DNA of 64,000 bases from assembly GCF_010894435.1 (NCBI RefSeq), contig NZ_JAAIXZ010000015.1:238257-302256 (forward strand). Reading direction: 5' to 3'. Shown piece by piece: positions 33,000-42,526 of this stretch (positions are counted from its first letter, which is position 1; each line of letters starts with the position of its first letter). The position numbers and the translations under genes are program-made. Below the pieces are notes generated by a model. The model was not told the origin of the DNA. It ran no database searches and saw only the letters and a program-made list of their open reading frames with translations. The stretch is from Pyxidicoccus trucidator. Its GTDB lineage: Bacteria; Myxococcota; Myxococcia; Myxococcales; Myxococcaceae.

Positions 33000-33758
33000 T
33001 CACTGCACGTCGAAGTGGTAATTGGCGCCGTAGTTGTTGTCGTAGCGCATGCAGGAACTGCGGTCCGTGTTGCGGAACCACATCTCCAGGTGGCGGGCGC
33101 CGACCGGAGCGGTGATGGGCGTCGCCACGGACGTGCCGCTGCCGGTAACGACCGTCTCCTGGATGGGGCCGTTGTCGAAGCGGTACTGCGCGACAATCAC
33201 CCAGGCCGGGCCGTTGTACGTCGCGCGGCACTCGGGCAGGCGGGCCACGTCGTAGTTGACGATGAACTGCTGGCCGGCGCGCAGCGTGCCTGCCACCATC
33301 TCGTCCCAGTTCGAGTTGAAGGAGAGGGTCGGCGCGCCGATGGGGAAGTGGTAGTTGCTCCCCAGGTTGGAGTCCCAACCCTGGCAACCCTGGCTCGAGA
33401 TGTCGAACCACATCACCAGGGCGCCGCTCAAGCCCGCGGGGAGATGCAGGGTGCGCTGGGAGGGATTGCCATCCGGCGCGTGGCCGGCCACCCAGAAGCT
33501 CACCACCGGACCGCGGTTCACCTGGACGTGGCCGGTGATGGTCCAGGTCGGGTTGCCCGTGGAGGTGGTGCCCCGGCACTGCGGCAGGCGGCTGGTGTCG
33601 TAGTTGACGACCACCTGGCCGCCCGCGGGGATCAGCTCCACCGACGGCGTCTCGTTCCAGTAGCCATCGAAGGTGATGGAGGTGGGAGCAGTCTGCGCCG
33701 CGGCGGTGGAGGCCACCAGCAGCAGCGGCAGCAGGGAGGGAAGAAATCGACGGCTCAT
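33000..33758 (-). CDS. Secreted protein with two DUF6209-like repeats
   Basis: 252 residues. The signal peptide ends in STAAAQ. The mature protein is an internal duplication: FDGYWNETPSVELIPAGGQ and VVVNYDTSRLPQCR in the first half correspond to FNSNWDEMVAGTLRAGQQF and IVNYDVARLPECR in the second. Each half ends near SNLGSNYHFPI / NYGANYHFDV. Each has two Cys, suitable for a disulfide. DUF6209-type proteins of myxobacteria are secreted with unknown function. It precedes the lipid-kinase gene by 87 bases in the opposite order of transcription direction (same strand, further downstream) and is probably its own unit. Confidence 0.82.
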   Translation of the reverse strand: MSRRFLPSLLPLLLVASTAAAQTAPTSITFDGYWNETPSVELIPAGGQVVVNYDTSRLPQCRGTTSTGNPTWTITGHVQVNRGPVVSFWVAGHAPDGNPSQRTLHLPAGLSGALVMWFDISSQGCQGWDSNLGSNYHFPIGAPTLSFNSNWDEMVAGTLRAGQQFIVNYDVARLPECRATYNGPAWVIVAQYRFDNGPIQETVVTGSGTSVATPITAPVGARHLEMWFRNTDRSSCMRYDNNYGANYHFDVQ

Positions 33759-33845
33759 GTTGCGCTCCTTTCGAGCGGAAGAGGGACCGGACGGCGCTAA
33801 CCGGTCCCGCGCAGCAGGTCAATGGTCCCCCTTGCGGACCCGTCG

Positions 33846-34772
33846 CTACACCTTGAGGCGGATGGCGGCGGGGACGAGGGTCATGGTGCACGGGAGGCGT
33901 CCGGGCGTCTCACCGTCCACGTCGAGGAACACGTCCTCGCCCTCCACGACGGGCTCGACGCGCAGGGTGCGGCAGCGCAGCCGGCGCGTGCCCTTCCAGG
34001 TGACGTGGTCGCCGTTGTAGACGCCCTTCGACTTGAGGACGAAGTCGCTGAGCCCGTAGCCGGACCAGATGGTGACGTCGAAGAAGCCGTCATGGGTGAC
34101 GGCCTCGGGCGCCACGAACATGCCGCTGCCGAAGTAGCGGCCATTGGCCACGGCCACCGTGGTGATGTCGAGCGTCTCCTCCGGGCCACCGTCGAAGGAC
34201 ATTCGCACCTTCTTCTCGGAGTACTTCACCAGCCCCTTCAGCGTGCCCCACACGAAGCTGAAGTTGCCGCCCAGCGCCTTGCTGCCGCTGTTGACCTCGC
34301 GAGCCACCAGACCGCTCACGCCGAACGAGGCGATGTTGGCGAAGTAGCGAGTCTCCGGCTGGCCCTCGTTGTTGACGAAGTCGAGCCGGCCCACGTCGAA
34401 GGGCTCTGTCTTCTCCGAGCGCAGGCGCGCGAGGGACGAGTCCAGGTCCAGCTCCCACCCGAAGGTGCGCCGGAAGTCGCCGCCGGTGCCGCGAGGGATG
34501 AGGCCCAGCGCCGCCTTGGGGTTGATGGGCTTGCCGTCACGGAAGAAGCCGTTGGTGACCTCGTTGAGGGTGCCGTCGCCGCCGACCGCGACGATGCACT
34601 CGTAGCCCTCCTCGAGTGCCTGGCGGGCGATGCGCGCCGCGTCCATGCCGCCCTGGGTGAACCCGTGTCCGAAGTCACCGAGAGCCTTGCCCACCTGCGC
34701 GCCAATCTCCGCCCAGCGCTTTCCCGTCTGCCCATTGGCGCTGCGCGGATTGACCACGAGGAACGTCTTCAT
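33846..34772 (-). CDS. Diacylglycerol kinase-like lipid kinase (YegS/BmrU-type)
   Basis: 308 residues from the ATG at 34772. The nucleotide-binding start is MKTFLVVNPRSANGQTGKRW. The signature GGDGTLNEVTNGFF is near residue 65, then GLIPRGTGGDFRRTF. A C-terminal beta-rich domain follows with YFGSGMFVAPEAVTHDGFFD, the family's second domain. These enzymes phosphorylate lipids such as diacylglycerol or sphingosine at the membrane face. Longer frames upstream overlap the Fic gene and are rejected. Confidence 0.9.
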   Translation of the reverse strand: MKTFLVVNPRSANGQTGKRWAEIGAQVGKALGDFGHGFTQGGMDAARIARQALEEGYECIVAVGGDGTLNEVTNGFFRDGKPINPKAALGLIPRGTGGDFRRTFGWELDLDSSLARLRSEKTEPFDVGRLDFVNNEGQPETRYFANIASFGVSGLVAREVNSGSKALGGNFSFVWGTLKGLVKYSEKKVRMSFDGGPEETLDITTVAVANGRYFGSGMFVAPEAVTHDGFFDVTIWSGYGLSDFVLKSKGVYNGDHVTWKGTRRLRCRTLRVEPVVEGEDVFLDVDGETPGRLPCTMTLVPAAIRLKV

Positions 34773-34844
34773 CGGAACCTGCCCCTCCCTTGAGCCCCCC
34801 TGTTTACGCGGTTGCGCGTCAGCACTCCACTCCGTGGCCAGTCC

Positions 34845-35576
34845 ATGACGCGCCGGGTCCATGCCCACCCTTGGCCGTGCCATGCTGAGGACGGACGCAC
34901 TCCCAGAGGGAGCCCCACCCTGGAAGCCACCGAGAAACTCGTGCCGCACCTGAAGGCCACCCTCGCCGTGGACTGGGCCCTTCCGCACCTGCGCGCCGAC
35001 CTGGAGGCCGCCAGCGCCCGCCCCTTCGAGGAGACACGGGCCATGGAGGCGTACCTCACCGGGCACGACACGCCGGCCCACGGAGGGGACGCCGTCCGGG
35101 AGGCCCGCTTCCTGTCCGCCCTGGCCCGGGTCCGCGTCCTGGCCGACGCGCAAGCGCCCCTCACCTGGGCGCGGCTCGCGGAGGTGCAGGCGGAGGTGCT
35201 TGGAAAGCAGGTGGCCTTCCGCGCGGGTGAGGCCTTCGCGCATGGTGGGGCGCACCGGTACCTGTACGCACCTGAGCTGGAGGAGATGTTCACCCGGAAG
35301 GTGGAGGCGGATGCGGCGGATGGCTGTCATCCCGTTGCATGTGCGGTGAGGCTGTACCTGGACCTCGCCTTCTTCCACCCGTTCCCGGACGGCAATGCCC
35401 GGGCGGCGCGGCTGTGGTTCGAGTACTGCCTGCGCCGCGCGAGGCTGCCCACGCCACCGCTGGCACCGTGGGTGCTGCTGCCCAAACCGCCCGGGGATGC
35501 GGAGCGCTATGGACGGTTCGTCAGGCTCGTGGCGCGGAGCATCTCCGGACCTTCGCCGTGCGAGGAGGACTCATGA
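34845..35576 (+). CDS. Fic-family protein with variant catalytic motif
   Basis: 243 residues from the ATG at 34845 (a TTG at 34812 and a GTG further in are alternatives). The core has HPFPDGNARAARLWFEYCLR: the usual HPFxDGNGR is kept except that the second Gly is Ala (GNAR). The upstream helices DAVREARFLSALARVRVLAD and PLTWARLAEVQAEVLGKQV, then AGEAFAHGGAHRYLYAPELE with the conserved flap region, fit the fold. Fic proteins transfer AMP or other groups to target proteins. I see no inhibitory (S/T)xxxE(G/N) helix. It overlaps the next gene by four bases (ATGA) and is divergent from the lipid-kinase gene. Confidence 0.82.
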   Translation: MTRRVHAHPWPCHAEDGRTPRGSPTLEATEKLVPHLKATLAVDWALPHLRADLEAASARPFEETRAMEAYLTGHDTPAHGGDAVREARFLSALARVRVLADAQAPLTWARLAEVQAEVLGKQVAFRAGEAFAHGGAHRYLYAPELEEMFTRKVEADAADGCHPVACAVRLYLDLAFFHPFPDGNARAARLWFEYCLRRARLPTPPLAPWVLLPKPPGDAERYGRFVRLVARSISGPSPCEEDS

Positions 35577-36286
35577 GACGCAAGCAGAGGGAGCGGAGGG
35601 AGGAGTCCGGCTGGGAGGTCATCCAGCGCAGCCTCGACAGCTACCAACCGGAGCGCATCGCCACCCTGCTGCGGGAGTACCTGAACCCGCGCATCCCGCA
35701 GCGAGTGCGCAAGCTGGAGGAATCGCTCCGTGAGGAATTGAGGGGAGGCGTCGAGGCCATCCTCGATGCCAACCTGGGCCCCTGGTACCACGAGACGGGG
35801 GTGTATCTCGGGAACGAGAGGGTCGCGGGCTACTGCTGGTGCCACACCTTCTTCAACCACAAGCCCGTCCCGGAGCTGGGGGTGGAGCACAACGTCCAGC
35901 TCATCGTGAAGGCGCTGGGACAGGGCCATGGCTGGCTGAGCGCGCTCGACGCCGCGTATCGAGGGGCGGAGCTGCTCGATGACGAGGATGAGGGCATCCG
36001 CCAGCTGGGCCTGTCGGACGCGGTGGTGCGCGCCATCGAAATCACCGTGGAGGCCACCTCGACGGAAGACGCCTGGTACACCTATGCCTACGACGCGGTG
36101 GACTGGCTGCTCCAGGCGAGGGGCGTGCCCGCCAACCACGAGGTGCGGAAGGCGATGAGACACACGCTGGGCGCGTTCGAGTCCTGGGTGGGGCCCTCGG
36201 AGGACCAGACCCGGGCCGCCGGAGACGCGGTGGCACTCGCGGCGGTGCGGACGGGCTTCAACGCGCGCTATCCGAAGCGGAAGTAA
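35573..36286 (+). CDS. Unknown protein translationally coupled to Fic
   Basis: 237 residues, starting in the stop of the Fic gene (ATGA) after a GAGGAGGA. The N-terminus is basic (MRRKQRERREESGWEVIQRS), then LREYLNPRIPQRVRKLEESL. The middle has GYCWCHTFFNHKPVPELGVE (a Cys/His-rich piece) and acidic helices (AELLDDEDEGIRQLGLSDA). The C-terminus has TLGAFESWVGPSEDQTRAAG. I recognise no family. It could be the antitoxin, the target or a second effector; the tight coupling argues for a functional pair. No signal peptide or membrane segment is visible. Confidence 0.72.
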   Translation: MRRKQRERREESGWEVIQRSLDSYQPERIATLLREYLNPRIPQRVRKLEESLREELRGGVEAILDANLGPWYHETGVYLGNERVAGYCWCHTFFNHKPVPELGVEHNVQLIVKALGQGHGWLSALDAAYRGAELLDDEDEGIRQLGLSDAVVRAIEITVEATSTEDAWYTYAYDAVDWLLQARGVPANHEVRKAMRHTLGAFESWVGPSEDQTRAAGDAVALAAVRTGFNARYPKRK

Positions 36287-36368
36287 CGGACCTGCGCTGC
36301 GCGAAGGCTTGTTGCCGGATAGGTCGACTGGAGCATGCGAGCACCTCCGGAAGAGCGGAGCCCGGCGA

Positions 36369-36905
36369 CTATCCGTTCCCGGAGACATGGACCATGCGCC
36401 GGGGGGCGATGTTCCAGGCAGCGGGCAGGTCGGCATCACAGAACACACAGACGAACCAACCCTCCTTCACCAGGTTGATTTCACCGCACCGGGTACAGCG
36501 CCGGAAGACAACCTCCGGTGTGAAGGCGCGGGGCGGCTCCAGGCCCGCGCCGCGAATGGCCAGGACCACTGCGTCCCAGCACGAGGTGTCCGGGCAGTAA
36601 CCCGTGGACTGGTTCGACACCTCCGCCACCGCAAGTCGAGCGCCTGCTCCCTGGAAGCGAACCTCGCCGGCGGCCAGGACCTCCACACCTCCGGAACAGG
36701 CGACGTGCTCGGACCGTCGCGGCGCGAGCCTCAACCGTCCTTGGAGGTCTACGACGTACGTCGCGCCCTCGGTACGGGCGTCGGGGTAGGCCTGAAGCCA
36801 GGCCGCTGCATCGTCCCTCGAAGCGATGGGCGTGCCGGCGGGATGCGAGGCCGAAGCGCGACGGATTTCCTCCGGGCCGACGTAGGTGTACGCGTAGAGA
36901 TCCAT
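36369..36905 (-). CDS. Hypothetical protein with C-terminal zinc-ribbon-like Cys motif
   Basis: 178 residues. The start MDLYAYTYVGPEEIRRASAS resembles a small conserved family seen in soil bacteria, but I cannot name it. The middle has GARLAVAEVSNQSTGYCPDT and a short helix WDAVVLAIRGAGLEPP. Near the end CTRCGEINLVKEGWFVCVFC (Cys-x2-Cys, then Cys-x2-Cys, about 17 residues apart) is a treble-clef or ribbon-type zinc site. It is intracellular, with no signal peptide. It could bind nucleic acid or serve as a small sensor; position gives no clue. Confidence 0.75.
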   Translation of the reverse strand: MDLYAYTYVGPEEIRRASASHPAGTPIASRDDAAAWLQAYPDARTEGATYVVDLQGRLRLAPRRSEHVACSGGVEVLAAGEVRFQGAGARLAVAEVSNQSTGYCPDTSCWDAVVLAIRGAGLEPPRAFTPEVVFRRCTRCGEINLVKEGWFVCVFCDADLPAAWNIAPRRMVHVSGNG

Positions 36906-37071
36906 TCCGCACCTGAGAGATACACGCGAGCAATGCAGCTACAGCCCCACCCTGCCAGGTGAAGTACCGCCGTCCTCGCCCCTCCAGAGTAGGGGGAGAC
37001 TGGAGCAGTGGATGTGCCCGCGGAAGCACACCCAGGGGACGGCACCGGACCCCGGGGGCCTGACATGCTTC
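36906..37071. other. Intergenic region without gene
   Basis: 166 bases between two minus-strand genes. It should hold the promoter of the hypothetical zinc-ribbon gene and possibly a terminator of the lipoprotein gene. I see no convincing promoter box or open frame. Confidence 0.35.
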
Positions 37072-37923
37072 CTAATCCCAGGCGGAGAGCCGGTCGAAGT
37101 CCTCCGAGGTGTACCGACCGGTCTCGAGCCCGTTCGTTACCCACGCGCCCCGAAGCCCGAAGCTCTCTCGCATCTGGCGGAACGCCTGCACGTCGGTGAG
37201 GCTTGGAGCCACCCCGCCGCCGACGTCGTTCACCGTCTCCGGCGTGGTCCACATGCGGTCGCCCGGCGTCCGGTCGAACATGAACGGATGGTTGTGCAGA
37301 TGAGCCACGGGCGCGAAGCCCTTCGCGACATCCGCCATCACCCGGTCTCGCACTTCGTGGCTCAGCCGACCGCCAACGCGATCCGCCCCCGAGAGGTAGA
37401 CACGAATCCGCTCATGGCCGCGCAGCACGTACGCCCCGAACTCGGTGGGGCGTTCAATCATCGGAAAGCGCCGGGCCTGATGCTGGAAGAGCCTCCACTC
37501 CAGGCATGAGCTGGGCCCCACCGAGCCAGCGGTGCCCGCGAGCACACGCGAGGTGTTCTCCGCCTCCCGCCCCATCGGGCTGCCCGTGAGGGCCTCGTGG
37601 ATGGCATGGACACGCTCCAGCAGCACACGATGACCGAGCCCCGGCTCTCCGAGTCGTGCCGCCAGGGCCGTGCGATAGCGCTCACGCTCGGCATCTGGCG
37701 GCGCCGGCACCCACCACGCCGGAGCGTCAGGCACGTCGAAGACCTCGTTGTATTCGCCCGGGTACGGCTTGTCCGACAGGGGAACGAACTCGGCGGGCGA
37801 GGCCGGGAGCTCGCACGGAACGGCGGCGGCTCGAGACGACTCCGAGGCCACCTCCGGCTGCGCGGTACGGCAAGCCACGAGCCCCAGGAACCCCACGGCC
37901 AACAGCCAACGAGTCACGCTCAT
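37072..37923 (-). CDS. Lipoprotein with JAMM-like HxH...SxxD motif
   Basis: 283 residues. The signal peptide ends in GLVAC (Cys 18). The C-terminal half contains VAHLHNHPFMFDRTPGDRM: the HNHP segment (H210, H212) is the metal-binding start of JAMM/JAB peptidases. APSLTDVQAF provides S241 and D244, the SxxD end. A Glu in the preceding strand (SHEVRDR or GHERIRV) may be the catalytic base. In known JAMM proteins the gap between HxH and S is seven; here it is 28, so the loop is longer. It may be an outer-membrane-anchored isopeptidase-like enzyme. This is an inference from the motif. Confidence 0.75.
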   Translation of the reverse strand: MSVTRWLLAVGFLGLVACRTAQPEVASESSRAAAVPCELPASPAEFVPLSDKPYPGEYNEVFDVPDAPAWWVPAPPDAERERYRTALAARLGEPGLGHRVLLERVHAIHEALTGSPMGREAENTSRVLAGTAGSVGPSSCLEWRLFQHQARRFPMIERPTEFGAYVLRGHERIRVYLSGADRVGGRLSHEVRDRVMADVAKGFAPVAHLHNHPFMFDRTPGDRMWTTPETVNDVGGGVAPSLTDVQAFRQMRESFGLRGAWVTNGLETGRYTSEDFDRLSAWD

Positions 37924-37993
37924 GCGGCCCGGAACATCGTGGCCAGCTTCGGATTCCCAATAGCCGCACGTCCCGGGCGCTCCACGCTGTCGC

Positions 37994-38881
37994 TCAGGCG
38001 CGCAGCGTGCCTTCCAGCACCGTCACCGCCACCCCGCCGATGCGCGCCCGCTCGGGCTCTCCCGCCCGGCCCGTCACCTCCACCTCGATGCGCCCCGGCT
38101 TGCCAATGGCATCGCCCTGCTCGATTCGCGCCCGCACCGTGCCGCCTTCCGCGGGCAGCGCCAGCAGTCCCCGCGTCGCCAGGTACATCCCGAGCGGCCC
38201 GGCCGCGGAGCCCGTGACGGGGTCCTCGGCCACGCCAATCCCCGGCACGAAGTAGCGCGAGTGCGCCACGCTACTGGCGTCCTTCGTCTCTCGAGTGAAC
38301 ACGTACACGCCGCTCAGCCCATGCGGCCGCAGCACCTCCGCCAGCGCTCCGGGACGCGGCGCCAGGTCCCACACGTCCTCACGGCGCCGCAGTGGAATCA
38401 CCACCCGGTGCCCGTTGCGGAGCACCGGCAGCGAGCGGTCCACCATCTCCACCCTTCCACCCACCAGCCCCATCAGCGTCTCCAGGGGCACCGGGCTCTC
38501 CACCCACGGCTGCTTCGGCGTGACAATCCACGCCCGAGTCCCACCCGCGCCCAGGGATTCCAGTTCCACGTCCAGGACGCCCGCCGCACACTCCAGCCGA
38601 TACGAGCCCGGAGCCTTCAGCACGCCGCGCTCCACCAGCAGGTGGAACGTGGCCACGGTGGCATGGCCGCAGAAGGGAATCTCCTCCGAGGGCGCGAAGT
38701 AGCGCAGGCGCACCGGGCCCTCGCCCGGAGGTGACAGCAGGAACGCCGTCTCGGACGCCCCCACCACGGCCGCGATGCGCTGCATGGCCTCGCCGTCCAG
38801 CCCGGCTGCGTCCAGCACCACGCCAGCGCGATTGCCGGCCCCCGGGGTCTGCGTGAAGGCATCGACGATGGTCAGCTGCAT
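37994..38881 (-). CDS. PhzF-family protein (isomerase/epimerase-like)
   Basis: 295 residues from the ATG at 38881. PhzF hallmarks: IVDAFTQTPGAGNRAGVVLD near the start, VGASETAFLLSP with the catalytic Glu near residue 43, FAPSEEIPFCGHATVATFHL near 70, and the C-terminal YFVPGIGVAEDPVTGSAAGP. PhzF-type enzymes isomerise small acids such as dihydrohydroxyanthranilate; the native substrate of this one is unknown. It is divergent from a MocR-type regulator with palindromes in the 132-base gap, so it is probably controlled by it. Confidence 0.9.
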   Translation of the reverse strand: MQLTIVDAFTQTPGAGNRAGVVLDAAGLDGEAMQRIAAVVGASETAFLLSPPGEGPVRLRYFAPSEEIPFCGHATVATFHLLVERGVLKAPGSYRLECAAGVLDVELESLGAGGTRAWIVTPKQPWVESPVPLETLMGLVGGRVEMVDRSLPVLRNGHRVVIPLRRREDVWDLAPRPGALAEVLRPHGLSGVYVFTRETKDASSVAHSRYFVPGIGVAEDPVTGSAAGPLGMYLATRGLLALPAEGGTVRARIEQGDAIGKPGRIEVEVTGRAGEPERARIGGVAVTVLEGTLRA

Positions 38882-38930
38882 GGCGTGCACCTCTCCCTGG
38901 CGAGGCGGAGCCAGGCCCCACCTCGCTCGA

Positions 38931-38946
38931 ATTGTACCGATACAAT
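38931..38946. promoter_or_regulatory. Palindromic operator candidate ATTGTACCGATACAAT
   Basis: ATTGTA and TACAAT are perfect inverted arms around CCGA, in the gap between the divergent PhzF and MocR-type genes. It lies 67 bases from the regulator start and 49 from the PhzF start. MocR/GntR proteins bind inverted or direct repeats near their own promoters, so this is a strong operator candidate. It is a sequence-level observation. Confidence 0.6.
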
Positions 38947-39005
38947 CCCCGGCAAGAATCAACACAATGGATGCATTGCGCGCGGGCCGGCGTCAACCGT
39001 ATGAA

Positions 39006-39020
39006 TTGTCACCATGACAA
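39006..39020. promoter_or_regulatory. Palindrome TTGTCACCATGACAA across the regulator start codon
   Basis: TTGTCA (39006-39011) pairs with TGACAA (39015-39020) around CCA. The ATG at 39014 lies inside it. Protein binding here would block the start, and RNA folding could hide it. It is about 75 bases (seven helical turns) from the first palindrome, which would place both on one DNA face. Confidence 0.5.
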
Positions 39021-40414
39021 GCTGGACGCCGCAGCTCCGGGGCCGGGACGGCCCGCTGTACCGGGTCATCGCGGAGGCACTGGCCGCTGACATCGACGAA
39101 GGGCGCCTCGCGCCGGGCACGCGCCTGCCCACCCACCGCGAGCTGGCGGAGAAGGTCGGCGTCACGGTGGGCACGGTGACACGCGCCTACGCGGAGGCCG
39201 AGCGCCGGGGCCTCATCGGCGGCGAGGTGGGCCGGGGCACCTTCGTGCGGCACCGGGACACGCCTCGTCACCTCCCGGCCCCCGCGCCGGACACGGGAGA
39301 CGACACCCTCGTGGAGCTGGGCCTCAACTGGCCGGCCACGCCTCCGGGAGACCCGGCGGGCACCGCGCTGCGGAAGACGCTGGAGGCCCTGCAGCGCTCC
39401 CCTCGCCTGTCCGAGCTGCTCGACTACCAGCCCCACGCGGGGCTGCTCGCGCACCGCGAGGCCGGCGCGGCGTGGCTGTCCCGCTTCGGCCTGGAGGTGG
39501 AGCCTCGGCAGGTGGTGGTGTGCTCGGGCGGGCAGCACGCCATGGAGGTGGCCCTCACCGCGCTCACACGCCCGGGTGACACGGTGCTGTGCGAGGCCCT
39601 CACCTACCCGGGCCTGAAGGTGCTCGCGAACCGGCTCCACCTGAGCCTCCACGGCGTGGCCATGGACGAGCAGGGCCTCAAGCCGGACGCGCTGGAGGCC
39701 GCGTGCCGTGGCGGCGCGAAGGTCCTCTTCTGTCTGCCCAACCTCCAGAACCCCACCGGCGCGGTGATGCCCGAGGAGCGCCGCCGCCGCATCGCCGCCG
39801 TGGTGCGCAAGCATGGGCTCACCGTGGTGGAGGACGACGCCTACGGGCTGCTGCTCGACAAGCGCCCTCCCCCGCTGTGCACGCTGGTGCCGGAGTCCGG
39901 CTGGTTCATCGGAGGAGTGTCCAAGCTGCTCGCGCCGGGGCTGCGCATCGGCTACCTCGCGGCGCCGCTGGGCATGGGCACGGAGCGACTCGCGGAGGAA
40001 GCGGGCCTGGCCGTGCGGATGACGCCGCCCCTGCTGGCAGAAGTTGCGGCACGCTGGGTCCATGACGGCACCGCGGACGAGCTGGTGGTCCGCCGTCGCC
40101 GTGAAGCCCAGGAGCGGCTGGAGCTGGCGCGCGAGGTGCTCGGGGACGTCCTGCCGAAAGCGCCGCGCGCCACGTACCACCTGTGGCTGAAGCTGCCCGC
40201 CGGCTGGCGAGCGGAGTCCTTCACCGCGCAGGCCCGGCGGCGCGGCGTCTCCGTCACGCCCGCCGAGCTGTTCACCGTGGGCCCTGCCACCGCGCCGGCC
40301 GCGGTGCGCGTGTGCCTGGGAGCACCGCGCACCCGCGCCTCGCTGGAGAAGGGCCTCAGGCGACTGCGGGAGACGCTGGAAGGCGGGCCGGAGCCACTCG
40401 CCTCCATCGTCTGA
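39014..40414 (+). CDS. MocR/PdxR-type transcriptional regulator (GntR HTH plus aminotransferase domain)
   Basis: 466 residues. Residues 15-75 form a GntR winged helix (THRELAEKVGVTVGTVTRAY, then AERRGLIGGEVGRGTFV). The remainder is a fold-type I aminotransferase-like domain with VCSGGQHAMEVALTAL and LPNLQNPTGAVM. The PLP lysine is at GGVSKLLAPGLRIGYLAAPL near residue 303. MocR proteins sense PLP or amino compounds and control adjacent genes. It is divergent from a PhzF gene and two palindromes lie between, so autoregulation is likely. The effector cannot be read from sequence. Confidence 0.9.
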   Translation: MTSWTPQLRGRDGPLYRVIAEALAADIDEGRLAPGTRLPTHRELAEKVGVTVGTVTRAYAEAERRGLIGGEVGRGTFVRHRDTPRHLPAPAPDTGDDTLVELGLNWPATPPGDPAGTALRKTLEALQRSPRLSELLDYQPHAGLLAHREAGAAWLSRFGLEVEPRQVVVCSGGQHAMEVALTALTRPGDTVLCEALTYPGLKVLANRLHLSLHGVAMDEQGLKPDALEAACRGGAKVLFCLPNLQNPTGAVMPEERRRRIAAVVRKHGLTVVEDDAYGLLLDKRPPPLCTLVPESGWFIGGVSKLLAPGLRIGYLAAPLGMGTERLAEEAGLAVRMTPPLLAEVAARWVHDGTADELVVRRRREAQERLELAREVLGDVLPKAPRATYHLWLKLPAGWRAESFTAQARRRGVSVTPAELFTVGPATAPAAVRVCLGAPRTRASLEKGLRRLRETLEGGPEPLASIV

Positions 40415-40483
40415 AGCCAGGGCACGGGGCCATCCCCGCGCCCGTACCCACGGAAGGGTGGCGCATACCGCGCCTGCCTCCGT

Positions 40484-40509
40484 GGAAGCCGAGCGCGCGC
40501 CCGGCTTCC
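40484..40509. terminator. Terminator-like hairpin between convergent regulator and aspS
   Basis: GGAAGCCG (40484-40491) pairs with CGGCTTCC (40502-40509) around a ten-base GC-rich loop. No T-run follows, so its strength as an intrinsic terminator is uncertain. Confidence 0.45.
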
Positions 40510-40518
40510 GTGAGTCCG

Positions 40519-42336
<1,818 letters not shown>

Positions 42337-42526
42337 GGACAAGACCGCCTGCTGGGTTCGAAGGATGGGAAAGCGCGGCACCATACGGATCGTGGAAACG
42401 ATGCGTCAAGGAATCCGCGCAGGCCTGACTCCTCTCAAACGGTCGGATTTTCGGGCGATTCCTGACGCTTCCCTGGCTCGGCCGACCGGCCCGCAACTTC
42501 GGGAGCGCCCGCGGGTTGCAGTGCCC

